This document shows positions 17,195-25,142 of a DNA stretch of 64,000 nt, one piece after another. The translations under genes were made by a program, and so were the position numbers. Origin of the DNA: Lachnospiraceae bacterium (GTDB taxonomy: Bacteria > Bacillota > Clostridia > Lachnospirales > Lachnospiraceae); NCBI GenBank assembly GCA_017450065.1, contig JAFSYI010000085.1:1-64000 (forward strand), given 5' to 3'. The notes beneath the pieces are model-generated. The model was not told the origin of the DNA, did no database searches, and worked only from the letters and a program-made list of their open reading frames with translations. Within the stretch, counting starts at the first letter, position 1, and every line of letters starts with the position of its first letter.

Positions 17195-18850
17195 ATGGCA
17201 GCATTTGATGTGCTTCAATATATGCAGACGCTTGAGTCCATGCTCAGGATCACTGAACAGACCTGGCTTCTGGATGAGGATTTTCTGAAGGTTCTTGATA
17301 AGCTAAGCAAAGTATTGGGCATCACAAAGACAGAGATCGATATAAAGAATAAGGATGATGAGGAGTCCGAGATACTTACGCTTTATGATGACAAGAGTGA
17401 AGCGGAAGGATTGGCCGGGTATGAATTCGTATATGGAAAAAGGCCGGTCAGGGTTCTTATATATACAAAGTGCGGGAACAGTGAGTATCCTGCAGAGCTC
17501 TCGGCAGGTCTTAATACAGTCTATGAGATATTGAGGCGGCAGACAATCCGTGAACTGAACCGGCGTGATGAGGAAGCAAGAGGAAAGACGGATTTCGTCA
17601 CAGGCGTCAGTACCAAGAAGCTGTTTACCGAATATGTAGACCAGCTGTATAAGAAGGATAAGATCTTTGAATACGGAGCATGCGGTTTCAGCTTAAAAGG
17701 AATGGCTGAGCTGAACCGCCAGGTTGGCAATGATAATGGAAATAAGCTGATGGCCTCTTTTGTGAGCGGACTTCAGACGCTTCTGGGAGATGACGGCCTC
17801 GTTGCAAGGACCGGCGGTATAAACTTCAGCATGATCTTTAAGAAAAACAGATTTGATGAGATAGTTGTCTATCTGTCGGGAAAGGTTGTTTATCTCAATG
17901 ATGACAGTGAAGGGAAGCTTATGAGTGCATGCGTGGGCTTCTATCCGATATCCGATACCTGTACATCGGCCGCTGAATTAAATGAGATAATCACCTCGGC
18001 TCTGCATAATGCGCTAAAGAATCCCCTTCAGCCGTTTATTATATATGACGAAAAGCTTCAGCAGGCTGATAATGATGAAAAATACATAGCAGGAATCTTC
18101 CAGGATGCGTTGGACAGGGAAGAATTCATGGTTTATTATCAGCCAAAGGCCGAGCTTAACAAATACTGCCTGAACGGTGCCGAGGCGTTGTGCCGGTGGT
18201 TCCATGACGATAAGATGGTGCTTCCGTACCGTTTTATTCCCGTTCTTGAGAACAACGGTGAAATTATAAAGCTTGATTACTACATGATTGAGCATGTCTG
18301 CAGGGATCTTAGAAGATGGCTGGATGAGGGGCGCCCGGTAGTGACGGTATCTGTGAATCTTTCACGATGCCATCTCGGTGACCCCGGTCTTCTTGGCCAT
18401 ATCATTGAGATCGTAGACCGTTATAAGGTTCCGCATTCGCTTATTGAGATAGAGCTTACCGAAACAACGACAGAAGTGGGGTTCAATGAGCTTAAGGCTC
18501 TTGTGGGAGGACTCAGGGATCACGGATTCTCAACGTCGGTGGATGATTTCGGCGTGGGATTCTCATCGATGAGTCTGCTGCATGAGATACCATGGCATGT
18601 AATAAAGATTGACAGGAGTTTCATTCCCGTAGGTGACGGAAGCGCAGAGGATGAGAAGAAAAATGTAATGCTGAGATCGATCATAGAAATGGTTAATTCG
18701 CTTGGATTAAAGAGCATTGCCGAGGGCGTTGAGACCATAGATCAGGTCATACTTCTGAAGGAAACCGGATGCTATTATGTACAGGGATATTATTTTGATA
18801 AGCCCATGCCTGTCGGGGACTTCGAAACAAGGCTTGATCAGCTGAAATAA
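17195..18850 (+). CDS. Degenerate-GGDEF / EAL-domain c-di-GMP phosphodiesterase
   Basis: A 551-residue cytoplasmic protein. A GGDEF-like domain (about 125-270) has the signature loop RTGGINF in place of GGDEF, so it is likely inactive as a cyclase. The EAL domain (about 300-551) keeps the catalytic set: EALCRW (the EAL motif), SVNLS, the metal-binding Glu of ELTET, VDDFGVGFSS, the Lys of IKIDRSF, and AEGVET plus VQGYYFDKPM. It probably hydrolyses c-di-GMP. Six nucleotides separate it from the PocR sensor gene. A PilZ-bearing glycosyltransferase at 56987-59347 is a possible downstream target of the same second messenger. Confidence 0.9.
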   Translation: MAAFDVLQYMQTLESMLRITEQTWLLDEDFLKVLDKLSKVLGITKTEIDIKNKDDEESEILTLYDDKSEAEGLAGYEFVYGKRPVRVLIYTKCGNSEYPAELSAGLNTVYEILRRQTIRELNRRDEEARGKTDFVTGVSTKKLFTEYVDQLYKKDKIFEYGACGFSLKGMAELNRQVGNDNGNKLMASFVSGLQTLLGDDGLVARTGGINFSMIFKKNRFDEIVVYLSGKVVYLNDDSEGKLMSACVGFYPISDTCTSAAELNEIITSALHNALKNPLQPFIIYDEKLQQADNDEKYIAGIFQDALDREEFMVYYQPKAELNKYCLNGAEALCRWFHDDKMVLPYRFIPVLENNGEIIKLDYYMIEHVCRDLRRWLDEGRPVVTVSVNLSRCHLGDPGLLGHIIEIVDRYKVPHSLIEIELTETTTEVGFNELKALVGGLRDHGFSTSVDDFGVGFSSMSLLHEIPWHVIKIDRSFIPVGDGSAEDEKKNVMLRSIIEMVNSLGLKSIAEGVETIDQVILLKETGCYYVQGYYFDKPMPVGDFETRLDQLK

Positions 18851-18871
18851 ATATGAGGTGAGCAGGGAAAT

Positions 18872-19189
18872 ATGATAACCGCAAAGGTGATAAAACTTAA
18901 TGGCAGTTATAAAACCTTTATATGTAAGGGGCATGCCGGATATGAAGAAGCCGGAAATGATATAGTGTGTGCAGCGGTATCAATGCTTGTTCTTAATACG
19001 GCCAATTCCATTGAACGTTTTACCTCCAGCAGGATAGAGGGATCTGACAAAGGATACGTAAGGTGGGATTTTACCGGTGAACCTGATGATGGAGCTAAGC
19101 TTCTGATGGACTCGCTGCTCCTGGGGCTTGAAAGTGTTGAGAAGAAATACGGGGAAGATCTTATAAAGCTTACAATAGAAAACAGATAA
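18872..19189 (+). CDS. prp: Ribosomal-processing cysteine protease Prp
   Basis: Small cysteine protease (105 residues) that in Firmicutes removes an N-terminal extension from ribosomal protein L27. The catalytic His is in CKGHAGYEEAG and the catalytic Cys in DIVCAAVSMLVLN, the two family signatures. A GAGGTGA-type site precedes the ATG. In most genomes the gene sits between rplU and rpmA; neither is here. It instead lies 21 nt after the EAL gene and 25 nt before prsW, so it is either relocated or a second copy. Confidence 0.88.
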   Translation: MITAKVIKLNGSYKTFICKGHAGYEEAGNDIVCAAVSMLVLNTANSIERFTSSRIEGSDKGYVRWDFTGEPDDGAKLLMDSLLLGLESVEKKYGEDLIKLTIENR

Positions 19190-19214
19190 GAAAAATCGCA
19201 AAGGAGATAAAGTT

Positions 19215-19934
19215 GTGCATCTGCTTTTGATATTGGCGGTAGCACCGGGGGCGTTCCTGGTCTATCTGGTATATAAACATGATAAGATTGAAAAGGAGCC
19301 TGCAATTCTTATAAGGAAGCTCCTTATAGCGGGAGCCATATCCGTCATTCCCGCAATAATAATTGAGCTTATCGGAAGTGCCGTTCTTGAACTGTTCTGG
19401 GATGGTTCGCCGTCTCTTTTTTTTACGGCTGTTGATGCATTTATAATAACTGCACTCACAGAAGAGATGGTCAAATACATTCCTTTGAAAAAAATCACAT
19501 GGAAGAATCCCGAATTCAATTACACCTTTGATGCAATAGTATATGCGGTATGTTCGGGAATGGGATTTGCAATACTGGAGAATATAGCGTACGTATTCGA
19601 AAACGGTCTGGGAAACGCTCTCCTTAGAGCGGTTACATCTATACCCGGTCATGCTGTTTTTGCTGTTTATATGGGATATTATTACGGCTTGGCAAAGCAG
19701 TGTGAAACGATCGGTGATACTAAAGGGGTGAAGCTGTTTCTGAAGAAAGCCTTATGGATTCCTGTGCTGATTCACGGATTCTATGATTTCTGTCTTATGA
19801 GCGACAGCGGATTACTGGTTCTTGTTTTCTTTGTATTTATCGGCATCCTGTACTTTAGAACCTACAAAAATCTCAAGAAATTTTCAGCAGGTGATACGGC
19901 GATTGAAGATGATATTATAGATAACGTACCTTAG
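19215..19934 (+). CDS. prsW: PrsW-family glutamic intramembrane protease
   Basis: Membrane protease related to B. subtilis PrsW, which cuts anti-sigma factor RsiW. The 239-residue protein has about seven membrane segments. Family motifs are present: EEMVKY (EExxK), ENIAYVFE, GHAVFAVYMGYYYG, and HGFYDF near the C-terminus. It starts at a GTG with AAGGAGATAA upstream. No sigma/anti-sigma pair is nearby, so the substrate is unknown. Probably co-transcribed with prp. Confidence 0.85.
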   Translation: MHLLLILAVAPGAFLVYLVYKHDKIEKEPAILIRKLLIAGAISVIPAIIIELIGSAVLELFWDGSPSLFFTAVDAFIITALTEEMVKYIPLKKITWKNPEFNYTFDAIVYAVCSGMGFAILENIAYVFENGLGNALLRAVTSIPGHAVFAVYMGYYYGLAKQCETIGDTKGVKLFLKKALWIPVLIHGFYDFCLMSDSGLLVLVFFVFIGILYFRTYKNLKKFSAGDTAIEDDIIDNVP

Positions 19935-19987
19935 AGCTAATGCTGAATGTGATATTAGTGCAAACGTAATTTGGAAGGAAACAGGTT

Positions 19988-20563
19988 ATGAAAAAAACAG
20001 CAGTTATATTCCCGGGAGTGGGCTATACGAAGGACAGGCCTTTGCTTTATTATACGGGAAAGCTTGCCGCCTATTACGGATATGAACTTAAGCATCTTGA
20101 TTTTACAGGGCTTGACTGGAGTAAAGAGAAGCTTAAGGATAAGACGTTTCTAAATAACGCGTTAAACCGCTGCCTCGATATGACTGAAGAGGCTCTTAAG
20201 GATGCGTACGATCTTAAAACAAATGATGTTATTTTTATATCCAAAAGTATAGGAACGGTAGTGGCGACTGCTTATGCAAAGAAAAAATCGATCAATGCCG
20301 TACAGATATGTTTTTCCCCGCTTGAAATGATAGAAGCTTATGTGGAAGATAAGGGTGCGTTCCTGTTTTACGGTGATAACGATCCATATGCCGATCACAG
20401 GCTGATCGAGGAGATATCTGATAAAAAAACGCTTGTCACATATAAAATAAGCGGCGGGAATCATTCTCTTGAGACCGGTGATATTAAGAAAGATATAAAA
20501 AACATGGGTTATATTATAGAATGCGTTGAAAAAATATTAAAACAACATATGAAAACAGTATAA
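19988..20563 (+). CDS. Small alpha/beta-hydrolase-like protein
   Basis: A 191-residue protein with an alpha/beta-hydrolase outline: a first strand AVIFPGVGYT, a nucleophile-elbow-like SKSIGTVVA (S-x-S-x-G) at about 87-95, a strand and turn YGDNDPYADH where the acid would lie, and GGNHSLE supplying a candidate catalytic His. No signal peptide. Such proteins are often annotated simply as hydrolases. GGAAGGAAA lies before the ATG. Confidence 0.65.
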   Translation: MKKTAVIFPGVGYTKDRPLLYYTGKLAAYYGYELKHLDFTGLDWSKEKLKDKTFLNNALNRCLDMTEEALKDAYDLKTNDVIFISKSIGTVVATAYAKKKSINAVQICFSPLEMIEAYVEDKGAFLFYGDNDPYADHRLIEEISDKKTLVTYKISGGNHSLETGDIKKDIKNMGYIIECVEKILKQHMKTV

Positions 20564-20725
20564 GAGTACTGCATCCTTAAGATCAGGAGATGTTCTGTCT
20601 GCTTGTGACCATGGAAAATATCATGAATGCCATCAGGAAGAACGGTGACGGACATGTCGGCAAAGAATATGCTGATCCTTACGGTCAGGGAAGGATAACC
20701 GTACTTGAGTAAGATGATGAGACAT

Positions 20726-20751
20726 GAGCCGGAGGGATTAGCTTCCGGCTC
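20726..20751 (-). terminator. Hairpin at the 3' end of the Rrf2 gene
   Basis: GAGCCGGA-N10-TCCGGCTC, an 8-bp stem that overlaps the stop codon of the Rrf2 gene and lies between convergent genes. The T-run on either side is weak, so its strength as a terminator is uncertain. Confidence 0.4.
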
Positions 20752-21154
20752 AGTCTATTAAGTCGCTTAACTTCTTTTGGTAGAAAAAATCATGTACCAT
20801 GTTATCAAATTCAATCCACATGGGCAGAGTATGGCAGTTCTTCCTCCGGCTGCATTCAAATTCTCCATCTGCAAGACAGGCGACTGAGTTAAGGGGACCT
20901 TCCATAAGCTCAAGTACCTCGCCTATGGAGTATTCTTCGGGCCTTCGGCACAGCTTATAGCCACCGCCCTTGCCACTCATACCTGTAAGAAGTCCTCCTG
21001 CTACCATGTCTTTTACGATTATCTCAAGATATTTCTTGGATATTTCCTGTCTTTCTGCTATATCCTTAAGAGGGATATATTCTCCGTTTTCAGTTTCATG
21101 TTCAGCAAGATCGATCAATACACGTAAAGCATATCTTCCTTTTGTAGAAATCAT
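20750..21154 (-). CDS. Rrf2-family regulator with three cysteines (IscR/CymR-like)
   Basis: A 134-residue winged-helix regulator. The DNA-binding half shows MISTKGRYALRVLIDLAEHE, DIAERQEISKKYLEIIVKDM and the wing GKGGGYKL. In the C-terminal loop, C93-x7-C101-x5-C107 resembles the Fe-S cluster ligands of IscR, although the first spacing is longer than in the E. coli protein. It is divergent from iscS-iscU and adjacent to sulfur-carrier genes, so it probably senses Fe-S or cysteine status and controls them. I prefer ATG 21154, with AGGGTG upstream, to the GTG three codons earlier that overlaps that site. Confidence 0.85.
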   Translation of the reverse strand: MISTKGRYALRVLIDLAEHETENGEYIPLKDIAERQEISKKYLEIIVKDMVAGGLLTGMSGKGGGYKLCRRPEEYSIGEVLELMEGPLNSVACLADGEFECSRRKNCHTLPMWIEFDNMVHDFFYQKKLSDLID

Positions 21155-21181
21155 TTTAATCACCCTGATTGATTATGTGTC

Positions 21182-21190
21182 TGTTATAAT
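21182..21190 (+). promoter_or_regulatory. Extended -10 element before the second four-hairpin copy
   Basis: TGTTATAAT, an extended -10 (TGnTATAAT). No good -35 at 17 nt. Transcription would enter the 122-nt element at 21216 and run toward iscS. Confidence 0.35.
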
Positions 21191-21215
21191 ATGCAGTCTT
21201 TCGGAAAAGGCACAG

Positions 21216-21337
21216 AATCCTGAATTTCATCAGAAATTCGGGATTCGTACTCGACCAGGTTCTGCTAAAAGCAGGACCGTGTCATGCGGAACGCATGATT
21301 TCCGAATGCATTTCCTTGTTTGCATTCGGAAAGTCAT
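21216..21337 (+). ncRNA. 122-nt four-hairpin element, copy 2
   Basis: Identical to 2109-2230 except for C21303 and G21328, a compensatory change that keeps the fourth stem paired. Here it stands in the divergent region between the Rrf2 gene and iscS, upstream of the iscS promoter. No terminator follows directly, unlike copy 1. Confidence 0.6.
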
Positions 21338-21404
21338 GAAATACTGTATGCCGCCAAATGGTTTATATCATTATAATACAATAAGATCATATATTCAATA
21401 AACA

Positions 21405-21437
21405 CCTATTGACACAGTAGGCGAATAGGAATATACT
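21405..21437 (+). promoter_or_regulatory. Promoter of iscS-iscU with overlapping Rrf2-type operator
   Basis: TTGACA at 21409-21414, a 17-nt spacer and TATACT at 21432-21437. The -35 and spacer are covered by repeated half-sites: CCTA-N9-TAGG (21405-21421) and CCTATT-N13-AATAGG (21405-21429). The CCTA-N9-TAGG arrangement matches the palindrome at 23300-23326, so both are candidate sites for the neighbouring Rrf2 protein. Confidence 0.6.
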
Positions 21438-21515
21438 TGAACGCGATAATATAAATTTATGACGGAATATAGCTTATGTCTATATACTTTCAGTAAAGAA
21501 GGGAGAAAGATAGAA

Positions 21516-22703
21516 GTGATCTATGCAGATAATGCCGCCACTACCAAAATGAGCGAAGCGGCGATAAATACAATGATCTCTGTTATGAATGATAATTACG
21601 GTAATCCGTCGAGCTTATATTCATTTGGACAGAAAGCGAAGGAAATACTTGAAGAGGCAAGGAATGAAGTGGCAACCCTTATAGGCACCGCCAATCCCAG
21701 AGAGATAATATTTACTTCGGGAGGAAGCGAGGCTGACAATCAGGCCATTATGTCGGCTGCGGCACTTGGAAGAAAGAACGGAAAGATGCATATCATTTCT
21801 TCGGCTTTTGAACATCACGCCGTACTGCATACACTTGAAAGACTTAAGAAGGAAGGGTTCGAAATAACTCTCCTTGATGTACATGAGGATGGTCTGGTTC
21901 GACCGGAAGAGGTGAAGGAAGCCATTCGGGATGACACGGCCCTTGTTACGGTGATGTTTGCAAACAACGAGATAGGAACAGTACAGCCGATCAGGGAAAT
22001 AGGTGCCATATGCAGAGAGAAGAATGTTCTTTTCCATACAGATGCGGTACAGGCTATCGGACATTTGCCGATCAATGTTTCCGAAGACAATATAGATATG
22101 CTAAGTGCATCGGCTCACAAATTTCACGGGCCCAAGGGTGTTGGCTTTCTGTATGCAAGGAAAGGTATTAAGCTTACCAATATTATTGAAGGCGGAGCAC
22201 AGGAAAAGGGAAGACGCGCCGGAACGGAAAACGTGCCCGGTATAGCCGCTATGGCAACTGCTCTTAAGGAAGCATGTGCTTCATTGAATGAGAACGCCGA
22301 AATACTTAAGAAACACAGAGACAGGCTTATCAGTGCCCTGAATGAGATACCGCATTCGGCACTTAACGGTGATGCGGATAACAGATTACCGGGAAATGTT
22401 AATTTCTGCTTTGAAGGGATAGAAGGAGAGTCACTTCTGCTGCTTCTTGATGATAAAGGCATACAGGCATCATCCGGAAGTGCATGTACGTCGGGTTCGC
22501 TCGATCCGAGCCACGTTCTTCTTGCAATCGGAAGAGTACATGATGTTGCACACGGTTCATTAAGGCTGAGCATTGGCGAGGATGTAAGCGATGAGGAAAT
22601 AGAATATATAATCAGTTCAGTAAAGGAAGTGGTTGAATATCTGAGGGGCTTTTCACCTGTGTGGAGAGATCTGATGGCAGGTAAAACTCCTTTCATTCTT
22701 TAA
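21516..22703 (+). CDS. iscS: Cysteine desulfurase IscS/NifS
   Basis: PLP enzyme that takes sulfur from cysteine as an enzyme-bound persulfide and releases alanine. The 395-residue chain begins YADNAATT, binds PLP through K202 (SASAHKFHGPKG), and has its active-site Cys at 324 in SSGSACTSGSL, the IscS (class I) loop. GTG 21516 is preferred to an upstream ATG at 21459: AAGGGAGAAAG sits 8 nt before it, and the ATG would lie only about 15 nt from the predicted transcription start. Paired with iscU and next to a divergent Rrf2 regulator, it is probably the housekeeping Fe-S assembly enzyme, distinct from the SufS-type desulfurase at 27630. Confidence 0.95.
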   Translation: MIYADNAATTKMSEAAINTMISVMNDNYGNPSSLYSFGQKAKEILEEARNEVATLIGTANPREIIFTSGGSEADNQAIMSAAALGRKNGKMHIISSAFEHHAVLHTLERLKKEGFEITLLDVHEDGLVRPEEVKEAIRDDTALVTVMFANNEIGTVQPIREIGAICREKNVLFHTDAVQAIGHLPINVSEDNIDMLSASAHKFHGPKGVGFLYARKGIKLTNIIEGGAQEKGRRAGTENVPGIAAMATALKEACASLNENAEILKKHRDRLISALNEIPHSALNGDADNRLPGNVNFCFEGIEGESLLLLLDDKGIQASSGSACTSGSLDPSHVLLAIGRVHDVAHGSLRLSIGEDVSDEEIEYIISSVKEVVEYLRGFSPVWRDLMAGKTPFIL

Positions 22704-22798
22704 GAGCTGAACAGATGGAAGGATGATACGGTAAATCAACGGATTAAATACGGACATAAATGACCGGACAGATTATGAAACGTAATAAGGAGGATAAC

Positions 22799-23188
22799 AT
22801 GGCACTTTACAGTGAAAAGGTAATGGATCATTTCAGGAACCCGAGAAATGTAGGAGTAATAGAGGATGCCAATGGTATAGGTGAAGTGGGTAACGCAAAA
22901 TGCGGCGATATAATGAAGATGTATCTTAAAATAGAGGATGATGTCATCAAGGATGTTAAGTTCGAGACCTTCGGCTGCGGAAGCGCGATCGCGTCAAGCT
23001 CAATGGCTACCGAACTTATAAAAGGCAAGCCCGTATCCGATGCCATGCAGCTGACCAATAAAGCAGTAGCTGAGGCTCTTGACGGACTTCCGGATTATAA
23101 AATGCATTGTTCCGTACTGGCCGAGGAGGCGATACGTTCGGCCATTGAAGATTATAAAAAAAGTGCTGAGAAGACCGCTCAGCAATAA
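22799..23188 (+). CDS. iscU: Iron-sulfur scaffold IscU/NifU N-terminal type
   Basis: Scaffold on which IscS-derived sulfur and iron are assembled into clusters. The 129-residue protein has the three ligand cysteines C35 (NAKCGD, with D37), C60 (FGCGSAIASSS) and C104 (MHCSVLAEEA). AAGGAGG precedes ATG 22799, so the upstream in-frame ATG at 22760 is not used. It lacks the LPPVK motif of E. coli IscU, as expected for the NifU-like form of Clostridia that works without HscA/HscB. Together with iscS it forms a two-gene unit. Confidence 0.93.
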   Translation: MALYSEKVMDHFRNPRNVGVIEDANGIGEVGNAKCGDIMKMYLKIEDDVIKDVKFETFGCGSAIASSSMATELIKGKPVSDAMQLTNKAVAEALDGLPDYKMHCSVLAEEAIRSAIEDYKKSAEKTAQQ

Positions 23189-23248
23189 TTATGGGATCGG
23201 TATATAAGTTATAGTTACCGGCTATAATGCTCAATAATAATTAAGGAT

Positions 23249-23277
23249 TAGACAGGATTCCCGTAGAAGACTATCAT
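23249..23277 (+). promoter_or_regulatory. Possible promoter of the sulfur-carrier/encapsulin gene run
   Basis: TAGACA, a 17-nt spacer and TATCAT, with a start expected near 23284, about 16 nt before the perfect palindrome at 23300-23326. Moderate match only. Confidence 0.4.
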
Positions 23278-23299
23278 ACAGGAAGAATAGTTCTGCTGA

Positions 23300-23326
23300 A
23301 TATACCTATATACATAGTAGGTATAT
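23300..23326 (+). promoter_or_regulatory. Rrf2-type operator palindrome
   Basis: ATATACCTA-N9-TAGGTATAT, perfect 9-bp arms, in the gap between iscU and the MetY-like gene. The CCTA-N9-TAGG core also occurs at the iscS promoter. It is placed to control the whole downstream run. Confidence 0.65.
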
Positions 23327-23380
23327 GGTAAAAACAATTCTTAACGGAAAGACTATCTATAAGTAACGGAGCGTGAACCG

Positions 23381-24625
23381 ATGGGAGAAACCTGTAAATT
23401 CAACACCTCATTATTGCATGGCGAAGGATCGCAGGGATACGGACAGAGGGAAATACTTCCTCCAATATGCCAGGTATCAGCCTTCCGGTATGAAAGTATG
23501 GAAGAACTTGAGAAGGTATTTGCCCATAAGAGTATGGGCTATGCATATACACGTATCGGAAACCCTTCCGTTGCTGCCTTCGAAAGAAAGATCAACGAAC
23601 TTGAGCATGGTGCCGGTGCAGTGTGCTGCAGCAGCGGGATGTCAGCAATAGCATCGGCGCTGCTGGCTGTCTGTAAGAGTGGAGATGAAATAATAGCCGG
23701 AAGCGGTCTGTACGGAGGTACGATCGATCTGTTCCATGATCTTGAGAAGCTTGGTATACATACTGTCTTTGCGGGCGGGATGACGGGAGATGCAATAAGC
23801 GCCCTTATAACGGACAGAACCAGAGTGGTATTCGGAGAGCTGATAAGCAATCCTTCCCTTGCCGTTATGGATATACCGGGTGTGGCCGAATCCGCTCACA
23901 GAGCTGGTATTCCCCTGTTTGTTGATTCGACTACGGCTACTCCCTTTATTGCGAAACCTCTTACGATGGGTGCGGATGTTGTTATCCATTCAACCTCAAA
24001 ATATATAAACGGGGGAGGGAATTCCATAGGAGGGATCATAATTGACGGTGGCAGATTCAACTGGGATTTCTGTAAACATACAGCACTTGAAGAGTTTAAG
24101 AAATATGGACGCATGGCATTTTCCGTCAGGTTACGGACCGATATCTGGGAGAATTTAGGAGGCTGTATGTCACCAATGAATGCTTATCTTTCCTACGTAG
24201 GGGTGGAGACGCTCGGACTCAGGATGGAAAAGATATGCAGAAATGCGGATGCGCTTGCCGGGGCACTTGATAAGGAGCCTGATATTAAGGTGAATTATCT
24301 GACACTCCCCGATCATCCATATAACAGGTATGTTGATACTGTGCTGAACGGTTACGGCGGCGGGATACTTAACTTCAGGACAGGGTCGAAGGAAAGAGCG
24401 TTCAGAATTATAAATTCACTGAAGTATGCGCTTATAGCGAGTAACATAGGTGACCTCAGAACGCTGGTGATACATCCTTTCTCAACTCTGTACGTAAGAA
24501 CAGGAAAAGAAGAGACCGAAGCTGCCGGAGTATATGAGGATACTGTAAGAGTAAGCGTGGGTATAGAGGATGAGGATGATCTTGTAAATGATTTTATAAG
24601 AGCTGTAAGAGAAAGCAGGGAATGA
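23381..24625 (+). CDS. PLP-dependent sulfhydrylase of the Cys/Met metabolism family (MetY-like)
   Basis: A 414-residue fold-type I enzyme of the group containing O-acetylhomoserine/O-acetylserine sulfhydrylase, cystathionine synthase and methionine gamma-lyase. PLP Lys is K207 in HSTSKYINGGG; SSGMSAIASALLA, YTRIGNPSV and VDSTTATPF are family landmarks. In this context (serine acetyltransferase, ubiquitin-like carriers, JAMM proteases) it is a good candidate for the enzyme that attaches a carrier thiocarboxylate to an O-acetylated amino acid, as MetY does in Wolinella. Whether the acceptor is O-acetylserine or O-acetylhomoserine cannot be told. Its stop overlaps the next start (ATGA). Confidence 0.88.
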   Translation: MGETCKFNTSLLHGEGSQGYGQREILPPICQVSAFRYESMEELEKVFAHKSMGYAYTRIGNPSVAAFERKINELEHGAGAVCCSSGMSAIASALLAVCKSGDEIIAGSGLYGGTIDLFHDLEKLGIHTVFAGGMTGDAISALITDRTRVVFGELISNPSLAVMDIPGVAESAHRAGIPLFVDSTTATPFIAKPLTMGADVVIHSTSKYINGGGNSIGGIIIDGGRFNWDFCKHTALEEFKKYGRMAFSVRLRTDIWENLGGCMSPMNAYLSYVGVETLGLRMEKICRNADALAGALDKEPDIKVNYLTLPDHPYNRYVDTVLNGYGGGILNFRTGSKERAFRIINSLKYALIASNIGDLRTLVIHPFSTLYVRTGKEETEAAGVYEDTVRVSVGIEDEDDLVNDFIRAVRESRE

Positions 24626-25098
24626 GAAAAACGCATTATCAGAATGAGATTGCATCTTCGGTATACAGTGTGGAAACAGACGAAGATATCATGGCGAGAA
24701 TAATCAGCATTGCAGAGAAGGAATATCCTTATGAATGCTGCGGAATACTTATCGGAAGATGTGATGACCACTGCTTCGAAATATCGGATGCATATGAAAC
24801 ATGCAATCATGAAAGATCTGTGAAGAGAGCAGACAGTTTCACGATAGGTCCGATGGATGTATATAAGTGTGAGAGAGCTCTTACCGGAACGGAGTATGAA
24901 ATAATTGGGTTTTACCATTCGCATCCGGACCGGCCTGCAGTTCTTTCCGTAAAAGATGAAACCGGAATGCTCCCCGGTCTTTTGTATGTACTGATATCGG
25001 TAAGTGCAGGTATGCGTAAAGATATTACGGCTTATATAAGAATAAATGAAATCATTCACGAAGCAACTATGTATTGTGAGAACAGACCAAAAGGCTGA
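24622..25098 (+). CDS. JAMM/MPN+ metalloprotease 1 (Mec/HcyD-like)
   Basis: A 158-residue zinc isopeptidase of the JAB1/MPN/Mov34 type. The complete JAMM set is present: E38 (YECCGILIG), H99-S-H101, S109 and D112 in HSHPDRPAVLSVKD, the exact HxH-x7-S-x2-D spacing. Bacterial relatives (Mec of mycobacteria, HcyD) cleave after the diglycine of ubiquitin-like sulfur carriers. It overlaps the MetY-like gene by 4 bp and is followed 44 nt later by the carrier/E1/rhodanese fusion, whose diglycine is internal and would need exactly such a cut. Confidence 0.9.
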   Translation: MRKTHYQNEIASSVYSVETDEDIMARIISIAEKEYPYECCGILIGRCDDHCFEISDAYETCNHERSVKRADSFTIGPMDVYKCERALTGTEYEIIGFYHSHPDRPAVLSVKDETGMLPGLLYVLISVSAGMRKDITAYIRINEIIHEATMYCENRPKG

Positions 25099-25142
25099 AA
25101 GGCCTGCAGGTTAATAAATCTGAATACAATGAAAGGGATTAC

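Noticed and set aside
21216..21515. A T-box or S-box riboswitch upstream of iscS
   Set aside because: The hairpin element has none of the conserved T-box (AGGGTGGNACCGCG) or SAM-riboswitch features, and the same element occurs at 2109 without an amino-acid gene.
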